64,000 bases of DNA from contig OZ220679.1 in NCBI GenBank assembly GCA_965116355.1, positions 1,054,001 to 1,118,000 on the forward strand, in the 5' to 3' direction. The notes beneath the pieces were generated by a model. It had not been told where the DNA came from, did not search any database, and was given only the letters and a program-made list of their open reading frames with translations. This document shows, piece after piece, positions 14,421 through 22,533 of this stretch; within the stretch, counting starts at the first letter, position 1; the number at the start of each line of letters is the position of its first letter. Source of the stretch: UBA1127 sp965116355 (lineage in GTDB: Bacteria > Chloroflexota > Dehalococcoidia > Lucifugimonadales > UBA1127). The position numbers were made by a program, and so were the translations under genes.

Positions 14421-16049
14421 CTACCCCCTGGAGAACACCGGAAACTCCTTTGTGATGAACTCTAGGACGGCGGTCTGGCCGGACTCGACGCGGGCGGTGG
14501 CGCGGGTGATGGCGGCGCTGACGTCGCCCGGGTCCGTGACGCGCTCCGAGTAGGCGCCGAGGGCCGCCGCGACGCCGGCGTACTCGCCCGAGAGGAACTT
14601 GCTGCCGTAGCGCTCGACAGCGACGGGGATGTTGTGCTCGTAGCCGCCCATTGCGCCGTTGTTGAGGACGACGGTGAGGATGGGCAGGCGCTCGCGGACG
14701 GCGGTCTCGACGTCGAGGAGGACGGTGCCGGCGGCGGTGTCGCCCATGACGTTGATGACGAGCTTCTCCGGCGCGGCGCACTTGGCGCCGAGGGCCAGGC
14801 CCAGGCCGGTGCCGAGCTGGGTCGAGTTGCCCCAGCCCATGTAGCTCTTGCGGGCGATGGTCTCGAAGAAGGGCACCATCTGGTCGCGGGGATTGCCGGA
14901 GTCGTGGGTGACGATGGCGTTGGCCCGGTCGATGGTGTTCTGGAGCTCGTAGACGACGCGGTAGGGGTTGATGGGCGTCTCGTCCGAGGTCAGGTGGGAC
15001 ATCCACTCGTCGAGCCAGGCGGACTTGACGGCCTGCACCTCGTCGGCGATGCCGTTGCCTGCGCGGCCGCTGCCTCGGGAGCGGACCTCGTCGATGAGGG
15101 CGCGGAGGACGAGCTTGGCGTCGCCGACGACGGCGTGGTCGATGGCGTACTCGTTGTCGAGATCGGCAGCGTCGGACGTCGATTGGATGACGACCTTGCC
15201 GCGGGGGACGGTGTAGCTGGCGAGGGTCTTCTGGAAGCTGGTGCCGATGCCGAAGACGGTGTCGCACTGGCCGAGGAAGTGGCCAACCATCTTCGTTGCG
15301 GAGGTGCCGCCCGCGCCGAGGGCGAGGGGGTGGTCCTCCGGGAAGCAGCTCTTGCCCAGGGTGGTGGTCATAACGGGCGCGTTGATGAGCTCGGCGAGCT
15401 CACGGAGCTCGTCCATGGCGTCGGCGAGGAAGATGCCCTGGCCGGCGTAGATGACGGGCAGCTCGGACGCGAGGAGAGCGGAGGCCGCCTCGCGGATGTC
15501 GGCGGGGTCGCCGCCGGAGCGCCGGCGCAGGACGGGGCGGTAGGCGAACTCCTCCTCGGACATCTCGCCGTTGACGACGTCGCCGGGGACCTCCATCAGG
15601 ACGGGCTTGGGGCTTCCGGTGCGGAGCTGGGAGAGGCCGCGGCGCATCATCTCGGGGACGCGGTCGGCGGAGTTGATGATGGCCGACCACTTGGTGACGC
15701 CCTCGTAGTGGCGGACGGAGTCATAGACGCTGGGCTGGTTCTGGCGCGCGGCGCCCGCCTGGCCGGGGAGGATGAGGATGGGGGAGGAATCGGCGAAGGC
15801 CTGGGCGACGCCGCCGTAGGCGTTCTCGATGCCGGGGCCGCCCTGGAAGCAGCAGACGGCGAGGGGGCTGCCGCCGTTGGTTCGGGCATAGCCCATCGCC
15901 ATGTTGACGGCGGTGCGCTCGATGCGGGTGATGATGGGGCGAATGCCGACGGCCGCGCAGGCGTCGATGAGGGGGTTGTTGGGGAAGCAGAAGAGGTACT
16001 CGACCCCCTCCTGCTTCAGGATGTTGGCAACTGCTGCGCCGCCCTTCAT
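14421..16049 (-). CDS. thiamine-diphosphate-dependent enzyme, acetolactate-synthase-like
   Basis: A 542-residue three-domain ThDP enzyme. The PYR domain carries the activating glutamate in R-I-E-R-T-A-V-N-M-A-M-G-Y; the PP domain has V-M-G-D-T-A-A-G-T ... V-V-L-N-N-G, the Mg-ThDP site. It is distinct from the ilvB product at 45160: the start of the PYR domain reads L-F-C-F-P-N-N-P-L where acetolactate synthases have G-I-P-G-G, so it may be another carboligase or decarboxylase (oxalyl-CoA decarboxylase- or benzaldehyde lyase-like). ATG 16049 has AAGGAGG upstream. It probably forms an operon with the downstream acyl-CoA synthetase. Reaction unknown. Confidence 0.85.
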   Translation of the reverse strand: MKGGAAVANILKQEGVEYLFCFPNNPLIDACAAVGIRPIITRIERTAVNMAMGYARTNGGSPLAVCCFQGGPGIENAYGGVAQAFADSSPILILPGQAGAARQNQPSVYDSVRHYEGVTKWSAIINSADRVPEMMRRGLSQLRTGSPKPVLMEVPGDVVNGEMSEEEFAYRPVLRRRSGGDPADIREAASALLASELPVIYAGQGIFLADAMDELRELAELINAPVMTTTLGKSCFPEDHPLALGAGGTSATKMVGHFLGQCDTVFGIGTSFQKTLASYTVPRGKVVIQSTSDAADLDNEYAIDHAVVGDAKLVLRALIDEVRSRGSGRAGNGIADEVQAVKSAWLDEWMSHLTSDETPINPYRVVYELQNTIDRANAIVTHDSGNPRDQMVPFFETIARKSYMGWGNSTQLGTGLGLALGAKCAAPEKLVINVMGDTAAGTVLLDVETAVRERLPILTVVLNNGAMGGYEHNIPVAVERYGSKFLSGEYAGVAAALGAYSERVTDPGDVSAAITRATARVESGQTAVLEFITKEFPVFSRG

Positions 16050-16178
16050 GGTGTTCCTCCTTGCTGTCGTGCCGCGACCGTCACGCGCGGCGAGGGGCGT
16101 GGCTGAATCTGGGCCAACGCAGTGTACACCAGCCACCGGCGGGCGTCACGGCGCGGGTCAGGCTCGGCGGAGGGCGGC

Positions 16179-16204
16179 CCTTCGACAGGCTCAGGGCGAT
16201 ACGG
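16179..16204. repeat. REP-like repeat, family A
   Basis: TTCGACAGGCTCAGGGCGAT version between the ThDP enzyme start and the MFS exporter stop, 12 nt from the latter. Confidence 0.8.
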
Positions 16205-16216
16205 AGTGAGGCGCGG

Positions 16217-17500
16217 CTACGCGCGGCGGAGGGTGGGGATGGCCGCGAGGGCGAAGACGGCGAGGAGGACGACGATGGCGCCGAGGCCGAGGGTCATCGT
16301 CTGAATGCCCACGGCCTGGACGATGACGCCCATGATGAGGGCGCCGGTCGCGATCAGGGCGTGCCCCATATTGAACATGCTCATGACGCGGCCCTGGAGG
16401 CCGTCGGGCACTCGGCTCTGCACGAGGGTCAGGTTGACCGCGGAGGCGATGGCGTCGGTGGCGCCCATGACGGCCAGCAACACCATCGACACGACGAGCA
16501 GGGACGACAGGCCAAGGCCGAGGAAGGCGAGACCCAATACCACCCCGGCAATGAGCATCAGCACGCCCTTCCGCTGGACGTTGCCTGCGGCGGCGAGGAC
16601 CAGCGCTCCCAACAGGGATCCGATGCCGGCGGCGGCAAAGAGTGCGCCGAGACCGTCGGCATCGAGGCTGAGGACGTTCTCCGCCCAGACGGGCAGGAAG
16701 TTAGTGAAGGGCGAGGCCAGGAAGAGCATGAGGAACTCGATGGCGAAGAGAAGGCGGAGCACGCCAATGCCCCAGATGAAACGCAGGGCGACGGCGATGT
16801 CCTGCCGGATGGAGGCGCCGGCGGCCTGCTCGGCGGTCTCAGTCTCGGGGGAGCGGAGCTGCAGGGGGAAGGCGGCGACGGCGACGCACGTCAGCAGGGC
16901 GGCCTGGATGAAGAAGTTGGCCTCGACGCCGAGCGCGACGATCAGCAACCCGGCGAGGAACGGCCCGACGATGCGTGTGACGGTGTTGCCGGCCGAGTTC
17001 AGAGAAATGGCGTTCAGGAGATCCTCACGGGGCACGACGGCGGGGATGATGACCTGCCGGACGACGTGGATGATGGCGCTCTCGAAGCCGCTGATCAGGG
17101 CGAAAACGTAGAGGTGCCAGACCTCGACGGCGCCGGTGGCGATGTCGACGGCGAGGAGGGCGGCGACCACGGCCATGGTCACCTGGCTGATGACGAAGAG
17201 CTTTCGCCGGTCGACGCGGTCGACCATGACGCCGATGAGGGGGGACATGGCGAAGGTGGGGGCCTGGTAGACGAAGAGGAGGACGCCAAGGAGGGCGGCG
17301 GAGTCCGTCAGGTCAAAGGCGAGCCAGCCGAGGGATACCTGCTGCACCCACCGCGCGGAGCTGGAGAAGATGGTGGTCGTCCAGAGCAGGCGGAAGTTCC
17401 GGTAGCGAAGGGAGCCCACGGACTGCCGCACGCGGTCGCGGAGGGCCACGCCGTGCTGATGTTCATGGGGCGCACCGTGATGGTGGTGGTGATGGACCAC
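16217..17500 (-). CDS. MFS exporter (enterobactin-exporter/MFS_3 type) with hexahistidine N-terminus
   Basis: A 427-residue, 12-helix major facilitator permease of the EntS/MFS_3 type, predicted to export small molecules such as drugs, siderophores or dyes. The helix 2-3 loop has G-V-M-V-D-R-V-D-R-R-K, the family's cytoplasmic motif. The N-terminus starts with Val and six consecutive histidines, then a further His-rich patch (H-E-H-Q-H), before S-L-R-Y-R-N-F-R-L-L leads into helix 1. The GTG start at 17500 has GGGGGAGGGG about 7 nt upstream, so the histidine stretch appears genuinely translated. It could bind Ni, Zn or Cu at the cytoplasmic face. No regulator is adjacent. Confidence 0.87.
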   Translation of the reverse strand: MVHHHHHHGAPHEHQHGVALRDRVRQSVGSLRYRNFRLLWTTTIFSSSARWVQQVSLGWLAFDLTDSAALLGVLLFVYQAPTFAMSPLIGVMVDRVDRRKLFVISQVTMAVVAALLAVDIATGAVEVWHLYVFALISGFESAIIHVVRQVIIPAVVPREDLLNAISLNSAGNTVTRIVGPFLAGLLIVALGVEANFFIQAALLTCVAVAAFPLQLRSPETETAEQAAGASIRQDIAVALRFIWGIGVLRLLFAIEFLMLFLASPFTNFLPVWAENVLSLDADGLGALFAAAGIGSLLGALVLAAAGNVQRKGVLMLIAGVVLGLAFLGLGLSSLLVVSMVLLAVMGATDAIASAVNLTLVQSRVPDGLQGRVMSMFNMGHALIATGALIMGVIVQAVGIQTMTLGLGAIVVLLAVFALAAIPTLRRA

Positions 17501-17579
17501 CGCTACCCCTCCCCCTGCGTGTCGTGCTGTTCCTCCGCGTGCCTTTGGGGGACAACGACCCCCGCCACGCTCAACCCCT

Positions 17580-17607
17580 CTGGGTTCCCGCCTGCGCTGG
17601 AACGACG
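17580..17607. repeat. REP-like repeat, family B
   Basis: GGGTTCCCGCCTGCGCTGG with AACGACG following, upstream of the MFS exporter. Confidence 0.75.
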
Positions 17608-17623
17608 AATATTCTATCTGCGC

Positions 17624-17697
17624 CCTTCGACAAGCTCAGGACGAGAGGCCTCCTTCCCGCCCCCTGCCTCTGGATACCGGCTTTCGCCGGTAAAGCG
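17624..17697. repeat. REP-like family A copy followed by family B copy
   Basis: Family A at 17624-17647 (TTCGACAAGCTCAGGACGA) and a family B palindrome at 17670-17697 (arms ACCGGC and GCCGGT around TTTC). The region between the aldolase and exporter genes is mostly repeats. Confidence 0.75.
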
Positions 17698-17722
17698 AGG
17701 AGGCGCTCTGGGCGAACGGGGG

Positions 17723-18508
17723 CTAGCGGCCGGCGTCCAGCTCCTGTTCCACCTGCATCTTGAAGTAGAGCCACGCGCCGTTGGGCCCGGCGCCGCCCTG
17801 TCGCGGGGCGGGGCCACCCTGGAAGTGCTCCAGCTCCGAGAGGGAGGGCTGGCTCAGCGCCTCGACGATGTCGTCTTCCGGAATGCCGGGGTGGTCCGGG
17901 CCCATGGCGCAGTAGGCGTACCAGTTCATGCGGGCCTGCTCCTCAAGCTGCAGCATGTTCATCACGGACTGGTCCACGCTGCGCCCGACGGTCACCGCGC
18001 CGTGGCCTCGAAGCAGCGCGACCTGCGCGTCGCCAAGGGCGGCGACCACGCCCTGCCCGTCCTCCTCCGTGAGGATGAGCTTGTTGTGGGGGTACACGCC
18101 AATCGGCCTGCGCACCAACTCGCGGCCCTCGTTGCACATGGGGACCAGGCGCGCCTGGAGGACGCTCATCATCGTCGCGAACCGAGGGTGGACGTGGACG
18201 GCCGAGTTGATCTCCGGGTGGGCCTTCAGGATGGTGGAGTGGATCTTGACCTCGAAGCACTGGGTGGCGTTGGGCGGACCGCCGACCTTCCGGCCCTCCA
18301 TGTCGCAGACGATCATGTCCTCGGGCTGCATGAGAGGGAGGGCGTCGACCTCGTAGCCGCGGCCTTTGACGACGAACAGCTCCGGATCGCCGGGGACGCG
18401 CATGCTTACGTGGCCGAGGGACGCCAGAATGCCCGCCGACAGGCCGGTATGGGTGAGAATGCGGTTGGCGATTGCCACTTCCCGCTTGACGTCGTCTACT
18501 TCCGCCAT
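17723..18508 (-). CDS. class II aldolase/adducin family protein
   Basis: A 261-residue class II aldolase-type protein, which would cleave or epimerise a sugar phosphate or decarboxylate a hydroxy acid using a divalent metal. The metal site is visible as H105-V-H107-P-R and H169 in L-R-G-H-G, with the acidic residue E86 before it. Length and order match fuculose-phosphate-aldolase-like proteins, but the many relatives include decarboxylases and non-enzymatic domains, so no substrate is proposed. ATG 18508 follows AAGGAGG with 9 nt spacing. It stands alone between the third Rieske gene and the MFS exporter on the same strand, with repeat-filled gaps on both sides. Confidence 0.87.
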   Translation of the reverse strand: MAEVDDVKREVAIANRILTHTGLSAGILASLGHVSMRVPGDPELFVVKGRGYEVDALPLMQPEDMIVCDMEGRKVGGPPNATQCFEVKIHSTILKAHPEINSAVHVHPRFATMMSVLQARLVPMCNEGRELVRRPIGVYPHNKLILTEEDGQGVVAALGDAQVALLRGHGAVTVGRSVDQSVMNMLQLEEQARMNWYAYCAMGPDHPGIPEDDIVEALSQPSLSELEHFQGGPAPRQGGAGPNGAWLYFKMQVEQELDAGR

Positions 18509-18556
18509 TGTGGTGGTCCTCCTTGTTGTGGTGCGCCGCCGTCCTGTCGGACGACC

Positions 18557-18640
18557 CCTTCGACAAGCTCAGAGCGAACGGAACTTGTCCTACGCTGCCG
18601 GCCACCCCTCCCTGGATTCCCGCTTTCGCGGGAATGACGG
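18557..18640. repeat. REP-like family A copy followed by family B copy
   Basis: Family A at 18557-18581 and family B at 18612-18640 (arms TTCCCGC and GCGGGAA around TTTC, then TGACGG), in the same A-then-B order as at 17624-17697 and inside the Lhr gene. Confidence 0.8.
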
Positions 18641-18715
18641 GTTGAGGTATGCAGAGGGGCTTCCGTTGCGCCGGGATGCGGCGTTCGGAAGCCCCCTTTC
18701 GCTCTTGTGTACTCG

Positions 18716-20044
18716 TTAGGACGCGGGCGCGGGTTCCAGCAACTCCGGGTGGTCGACGAAGGCCTTGCGGAGTTCCTTCGTGCCTTCGAGCCAGTCGACG
18801 TCTCGCTTCATGACGATGTCGCCGGAGCGGACCTGGTAGACCTCGGGGTTGTCGACGCCGGGGGCCGGCACGCCCTCCTGCAGAGAGCGGGCGGCGTCGA
18901 TGGCGCGGCGGCGCGACTTGATGATCATGGTGTCGCTGGTGCCGAGGCGCTCGCGGGTGCGGTCGGAGATGGCGCCCATGCTCTCGGTGACGGCCTGGTC
19001 CTGGAGGTGGATGCCGGTGATGCCGGTGTAGATCTCGTTCTTGCGCTGGGCGTCGCGGTCGATCTTGTAGTCGTTGCGGGCGTTGGCGGCGAGGCGCCAT
19101 CGGCCGTGCCAGCCGGAGGTGTTGGGGAGGTACTCCATCTGGCCGGCGCTGCCGCCGAGGACGCGGCCGTTCCGGTCGGTGCGGCGGACGCCGGGCGCGC
19201 CGGGCGTCGGGGCGGCGAGGGCCCAGAACATGGTGTGCTCGTCGTCGACGGGGACCCAGGCGCGGACGCGGACCTGCAGGCCGAGGCGGCCGGTCGGGAT
19301 CATCGTGTAGAAGGGGAGCAGGTACTGGGCGAAGCGCCAGTAGTAGGAGTCCTCTTCCGCCGGGCGGTAGGCGGCGTACATGACGCCGTAGTCCGTCGGC
19401 AGCACGTTGTAGCGCGGGTGGCGGACGTTGACGGTGTAGTAGTCGACGGTGCCGGGGACGAGGGCCTTGGGGTCGGCGCTGCCGAGGTGCAGGAAACCGA
19501 GGTGGGACGTGTCGATGTCGCCCTCCAGTGCCTGCATCCAGTTGCACTCGCGCAGGACGCTGGTGATGGTGTACTCGCGCTCGGGGCGCATGTTGGGCTC
19601 GAGGTCGGGCAGGGGCGGGAGATCGGCGCGGGGGCCCATGTAGGTCCAGACGACGCCGTTGCGCTCGGCGCAGGGGTAGGCCTTGACCTTCACCTTGTCC
19701 TTGAAGTTGGACTCGGCGGGCTCCGAGGGCATGTCGACGCAGTTGCCGCTGACGTCGAACTTCCAGCCGTGATAGACGCAGCGAAGACCGGACTCCTCGT
19801 TACGGCCGAAGAAGAGGCTGGCCCGGCGGTGGGGGCAGTAGTTGTCCATGATGCCGACGGTCCCGGTGGTGTCGCGGAAGGCGATGAGGTCCTCGCCGAG
19901 GAGGCGGATTCGGACAGGGTCCGAGTCGGGGCCGGGGAGCTCGCTGGACTGCAGGGCGGGTATCCAGTACTCGCGCATGAACTCGCCCATGGTGGTGCCG
20001 GGGCCCACGCGGCAGAGGGTCTCGTTGTCCTGCTGAGAGAGCAT
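18716..20044 (-). CDS. Rieske non-heme iron oxygenase, alpha subunit, copy C
   Basis: A 442-residue terminal oxygenase closely related to copies A and B in its first 190 residues: Rieske ligands C70, H72, C89 and H92, catalytic iron ligands H181 and H186 with bridging D178. It has a distinctive insertion-rich middle (about residues 240-300) and a longer C-terminus than copies A and B. The start follows CGGAGGACAC. It stands alone rather than paired, between the class II aldolase and glyA genes. Electron donors are not encoded nearby. The substrate is an aromatic or similar hydrophobic acid by family precedent only. Confidence 0.92.
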   Translation of the reverse strand: MLSQQDNETLCRVGPGTTMGEFMREYWIPALQSSELPGPDSDPVRIRLLGEDLIAFRDTTGTVGIMDNYCPHRRASLFFGRNEESGLRCVYHGWKFDVSGNCVDMPSEPAESNFKDKVKVKAYPCAERNGVVWTYMGPRADLPPLPDLEPNMRPEREYTITSVLRECNWMQALEGDIDTSHLGFLHLGSADPKALVPGTVDYYTVNVRHPRYNVLPTDYGVMYAAYRPAEEDSYYWRFAQYLLPFYTMIPTGRLGLQVRVRAWVPVDDEHTMFWALAAPTPGAPGVRRTDRNGRVLGGSAGQMEYLPNTSGWHGRWRLAANARNDYKIDRDAQRKNEIYTGITGIHLQDQAVTESMGAISDRTRERLGTSDTMIIKSRRRAIDAARSLQEGVPAPGVDNPEVYQVRSGDIVMKRDVDWLEGTKELRKAFVDHPELLEPAPAS

Positions 20045-20146
20045 TTGTGTCCTCCGTGGGAGTCTCAGTTACGTCGAGGGCAGTCTATAGCTGAGGATGG
20101 GGGGCGTCAACCGGGCGCGGAGGCGCGTGGAGTATCAGTTTGGGGA

Positions 20147-20208
20147 GGAGAGACCAATCCGTTCGTATGACCCTTCCAAAGGCTCACGGCGAAGGGATTG
20201 GTCTCTCC
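20147..20208 (-). terminator. inverted repeat abutting glyA stop, with degenerate REP in the loop
   Basis: Arms GGAGAGACCAATCC (20147-20160) and GGATTGGTCTCTCC (20195-20208) are perfect over 14 bp. The loop holds a degenerate family A core (TTCCAAAGGCTCACGGCGAA). The right arm reaches the first base of the glyA stop codon, so this is the likely glyA terminator. Confidence 0.6.
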
Positions 20209-21497
20209 TACTCCAGCGGCCAGGCGGCGTCTGTGGTTATGCCGGGGACGGGGAAGCGGCCGGTTAGGCCCGCTACTTCGTCCCGAGCGCGCGCCTCGAC
20301 GGCGGCGTCGCCGGGGTGGGCAAGGACGTCGCCGATGAGCTTGCCGATGACGCGCATCTCGTCGGGGCCCATGCCGCGGGTGCTGAGGGCGGGGGTGCCG
20401 ATGCGGAGGCCGCTGGCGACGGTCGCGGGCTGGGGGTCGTTCGGGATGGTGTTGCGGTTCACGATGACGCCGACAGCGTTGAGGGCCTGCTCGGCCTCGC
20501 GGCCGGTGAGGCCGGATGCGCGGAGGTCGACGAGGAAGAGGTGGTTGTCGGTGCCGCCGGTGACGATGCGGAAGCCGGCGTCGGCGATGGCGGCGGCGAG
20601 GGCCTGGGCGTTGTCGACGATGCGGCGGGCGTAGACGGCGAAGCCGGGCTGAAGGGCCTCGCCGAAGCAGACGGCCTTGGCGAGGATGGCGGCCATGAAG
20701 GGCCCGCCCTGGTTGACGGGGAAGACGGAGCGGTCAAGGGCGCGGGCGTGCTCCTGCGTGCTGAGGATGAAGGCGCCGCGCGGGCCGCGCAGGGACTTGT
20801 GCGTCGTGGACGTGACGATCTGCGCGTGGGGGACCGGGTTCGGGTGGACGCCGCCCGCGACGAGGCCCGCGATGTGGGCCATGTCGACCAGCAGCAGCGC
20901 GCCGACCTCGTCGACAATGGCGCGGAAGCGGCCCCAGTCGACGGTGCGGGCGTAGGCGCTGTAGCCGGCGACGATGAACTTGGGGCGGTGCTCCTTGGCG
21001 AGGGCCTCGACCTGGGCGTAGTCGATAAGCTCCGTCTCCGGGTCGACGCCGTAGGAGACGATGTTGTAGTACTTGCCGGTGAAGTTGACGGGGCTGCCGT
21101 GGGAGAGGTGGCCGCCGTGGTCGAGGCGCATGCCCATGAGGGTCTCGCCGGGCTCCATGAGGGCGGTGTAGACGGCGATGTTGGCCTGGGTGCCGGAGTG
21201 GGCCTGCACGTTGGCGTGCTCCGCGCCGAAGAGCTGCTTGACGCGGTCGATGGCGAGGGTCTCGGCCATGTCGACGAACTCGCAGCCGCCGTAGTAGCGG
21301 CGGCCGGGGTAGCCCTCGGCGTACTTGTTGGTCATGACGGAGGCGGAGGCCTCGAGGACGGCCTGGGAGGCGTGGTTCTCGGAGGCGATGAGGACGAGCG
21401 AGTTCTGCTGGCGCGCGAGCTCGAGCTCGACGGCGCGAGCGGCCTCGGGATCGCGGTCGACGAGGATCTGTGGCGCGGCGAGTCCGGTGGCGTACAT
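20208..21497 (-). CDS. glyA: serine hydroxymethyltransferase
   Basis: PLP-dependent enzyme that interconverts serine plus tetrahydrofolate with glycine plus methylene-tetrahydrofolate, the main source of one-carbon units. The 429-residue protein has the family start S-L-V-L-I-A-S-E-N-H-A-S, K-Y-A-E-G-Y-P-G-R-R-Y-Y-G-G, the cofactor region L-L-V-D-M-A-H-I-A-G-L, and the Schiff-base lysine in S-T-T-H-K-S-L-R-G-P-R-G. ATG 21497 follows AAAAGGAG. It is a single-gene unit here, ending in a long inverted repeat. The length (typical 410-430) and motif set leave little doubt. Confidence 0.97.
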   Translation of the reverse strand: MYATGLAAPQILVDRDPEAARAVELELARQQNSLVLIASENHASQAVLEASASVMTNKYAEGYPGRRYYGGCEFVDMAETLAIDRVKQLFGAEHANVQAHSGTQANIAVYTALMEPGETLMGMRLDHGGHLSHGSPVNFTGKYYNIVSYGVDPETELIDYAQVEALAKEHRPKFIVAGYSAYARTVDWGRFRAIVDEVGALLLVDMAHIAGLVAGGVHPNPVPHAQIVTSTTHKSLRGPRGAFILSTQEHARALDRSVFPVNQGGPFMAAILAKAVCFGEALQPGFAVYARRIVDNAQALAAAIADAGFRIVTGGTDNHLFLVDLRASGLTGREAEQALNAVGVIVNRNTIPNDPQPATVASGLRIGTPALSTRGMGPDEMRVIGKLIGDVLAHPGDAAVEARARDEVAGLTGRFPVPGITTDAAWPLE

Positions 21498-21779
21498 GTC
21501 GGCTCCTTTTGGGTGGGAGTGTTGCTGTGTTCAGTATATCGGAGCGGCGCGGGATGGGGGGAGGTGGGGGTTCCCCTTACTCACGGATTCTGGCCCATCT
21601 CATTGGGCGCTGTCGCCGAAATCGCCGTATTAACGGCTTCACTTCTTTGGGGATTGGGGCGCGCAAGGGATGGGGGAGACCTTTCACCAAAGTGGACCCA
21701 AGTGTTCCTTTCGTCCTAGTTGACCGGATTGAAGTTGCCCGAACATACTACCGCCGCTCATATGATTGCGGAGGAAGGG

Positions 21780-22112
21780 ATGAACAACGAACTACGCAGG
21801 GAAATGATTAAGCTTCTTGAGACCCACGGCGAGCGGAGCGATATGTTGTGGGGTAGGCGAGAGAGGGAAAAGGCAACAGAGAATCACGCGGGGCTTGCGC
21901 TCAGTGCAGCGGGGCATATTGCACCGATGAACGACATTAGCGGACACGGGTTCCAAGTCACTCTGAGCGGATTGGCCTACTTGGAAGAACTCAAGCACCC
22001 CATCCGTACATGGCTATTCCGCAATTGGTTTGCACTTGCAGTGGCAGCATCTACCATAGGCCTAGCCGCCCTGTCTTCAATCGCACAATTGGTTGTCGCA
22101 TTTCGCACGTAG
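21780..22112 (+). CDS. hypothetical protein: winged-helix-like domain plus one C-terminal membrane helix
   Basis: A 110-residue protein. Residues 1-75 look helical and end with I-S-G-H-G-F-Q-V-T-L-S-G-L-A-Y-L-E-E-L, reminiscent of the wing of DUF2513/YjcQ-like winged-helix domains; residues about 82-107 are a hydrophobic helix (W-F-A-L-A-V-A-A-S-T-I-G-L-A-A-L). ATG 21780 is chosen because GGAGG lies 5 nt upstream; a longer TTG-initiated frame from 21720 has no such site. The region is lower in G+C and has more A-rich codons than its neighbours, suggesting acquisition. Function unknown. Confidence 0.6.
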   Translation: MNNELRREMIKLLETHGERSDMLWGRREREKATENHAGLALSAAGHIAPMNDISGHGFQVTLSGLAYLEELKHPIRTWLFRNWFALAVAASTIGLAALSSIAQLVVAFRT

Positions 22113-22138
22113 CCGCTTTACAGCGCACGCTCGCGCAG

Positions 22139-22167
22139 TTGAAGTAAGAAAACAAATGTACTATAAT
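22139..22167 (+). promoter_or_regulatory. strong sigma-A-type promoter for the orphan-lhr-methyltransferase unit
   Basis: -35 TTGAAG (22139-22144), exactly 17-bp spacer, perfect -10 TATAAT (22162-22167). Transcription would start near 22174, giving a 30-nt leader before the ATG at 22204. Confidence 0.75.
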
Positions 22168-22203
22168 TGTGGTTCTCATTTTGGGGTGCAGCGGGAGGTG
22201 TCG

Positions 22204-22533
22204 ATGGGGAAGGACCAGATGGAAAAGGTGCACGCGCGGCCGGAGCTGGAGGCGGGGATCAAGCGCTGGAACGACTCTGGGTACGCGTGCGCGCCGGCGA
22301 TCTCCGGGCGGACGCTGGAGGACGGGCACGAGCTGTCGTACGTGCTGACGATGATTGGCGGGGTTCACGACATGCGGATGTCCTGCCCAGACGAAGGGCT
22401 GATGACGAGCGATGACCGCGGGATGTTCACGTGCCGCCACGGCGCGTTCGACGCGCAGGAGCTGACCGGGATGCAGACGTGGCCGGGTGACGGAGCCTCG
22501 ACGTGGAAGGACCTCGACGGGGGCAGTCGATGA
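22204..22533 (+). CDS. hypothetical protein translationally coupled to lhr
   Basis: A 109-residue soluble protein of no family I recognise. It contains C-P-D and C-R-H-G segments and three cysteines in total. The ATG at 22204 follows GGGAGG with 5 nt spacing and lies just after a strong promoter. Its TGA stop overlaps the ATG of the Lhr helicase gene (ATGA, 22530-22533), so the two are probably translationally coupled and may act together, for instance in RNA or DNA repair. The role is unknown; the coupling is the only functional hint. Confidence 0.65.
   Translation: MGKDQMEKVHARPELEAGIKRWNDSGYACAPAISGRTLEDGHELSYVLTMIGGVHDMRMSCPDEGLMTSDDRGMFTCRHGAFDAQELTGMQTWPGDGASTWKDLDGGSR

Noticed and set aside
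16061..18637. Very long open frame (858 codons) on the + strand
   Set aside because: It is antisense to the MFS exporter and class II aldolase genes and its product is a Gly/Asp/Val-rich composition typical of shadow frames in G+C-rich DNA. Similar long antisense frames at 8735-10252, 12393-14402, 14634-16106 and 18707-20170 were rejected for the same reason.
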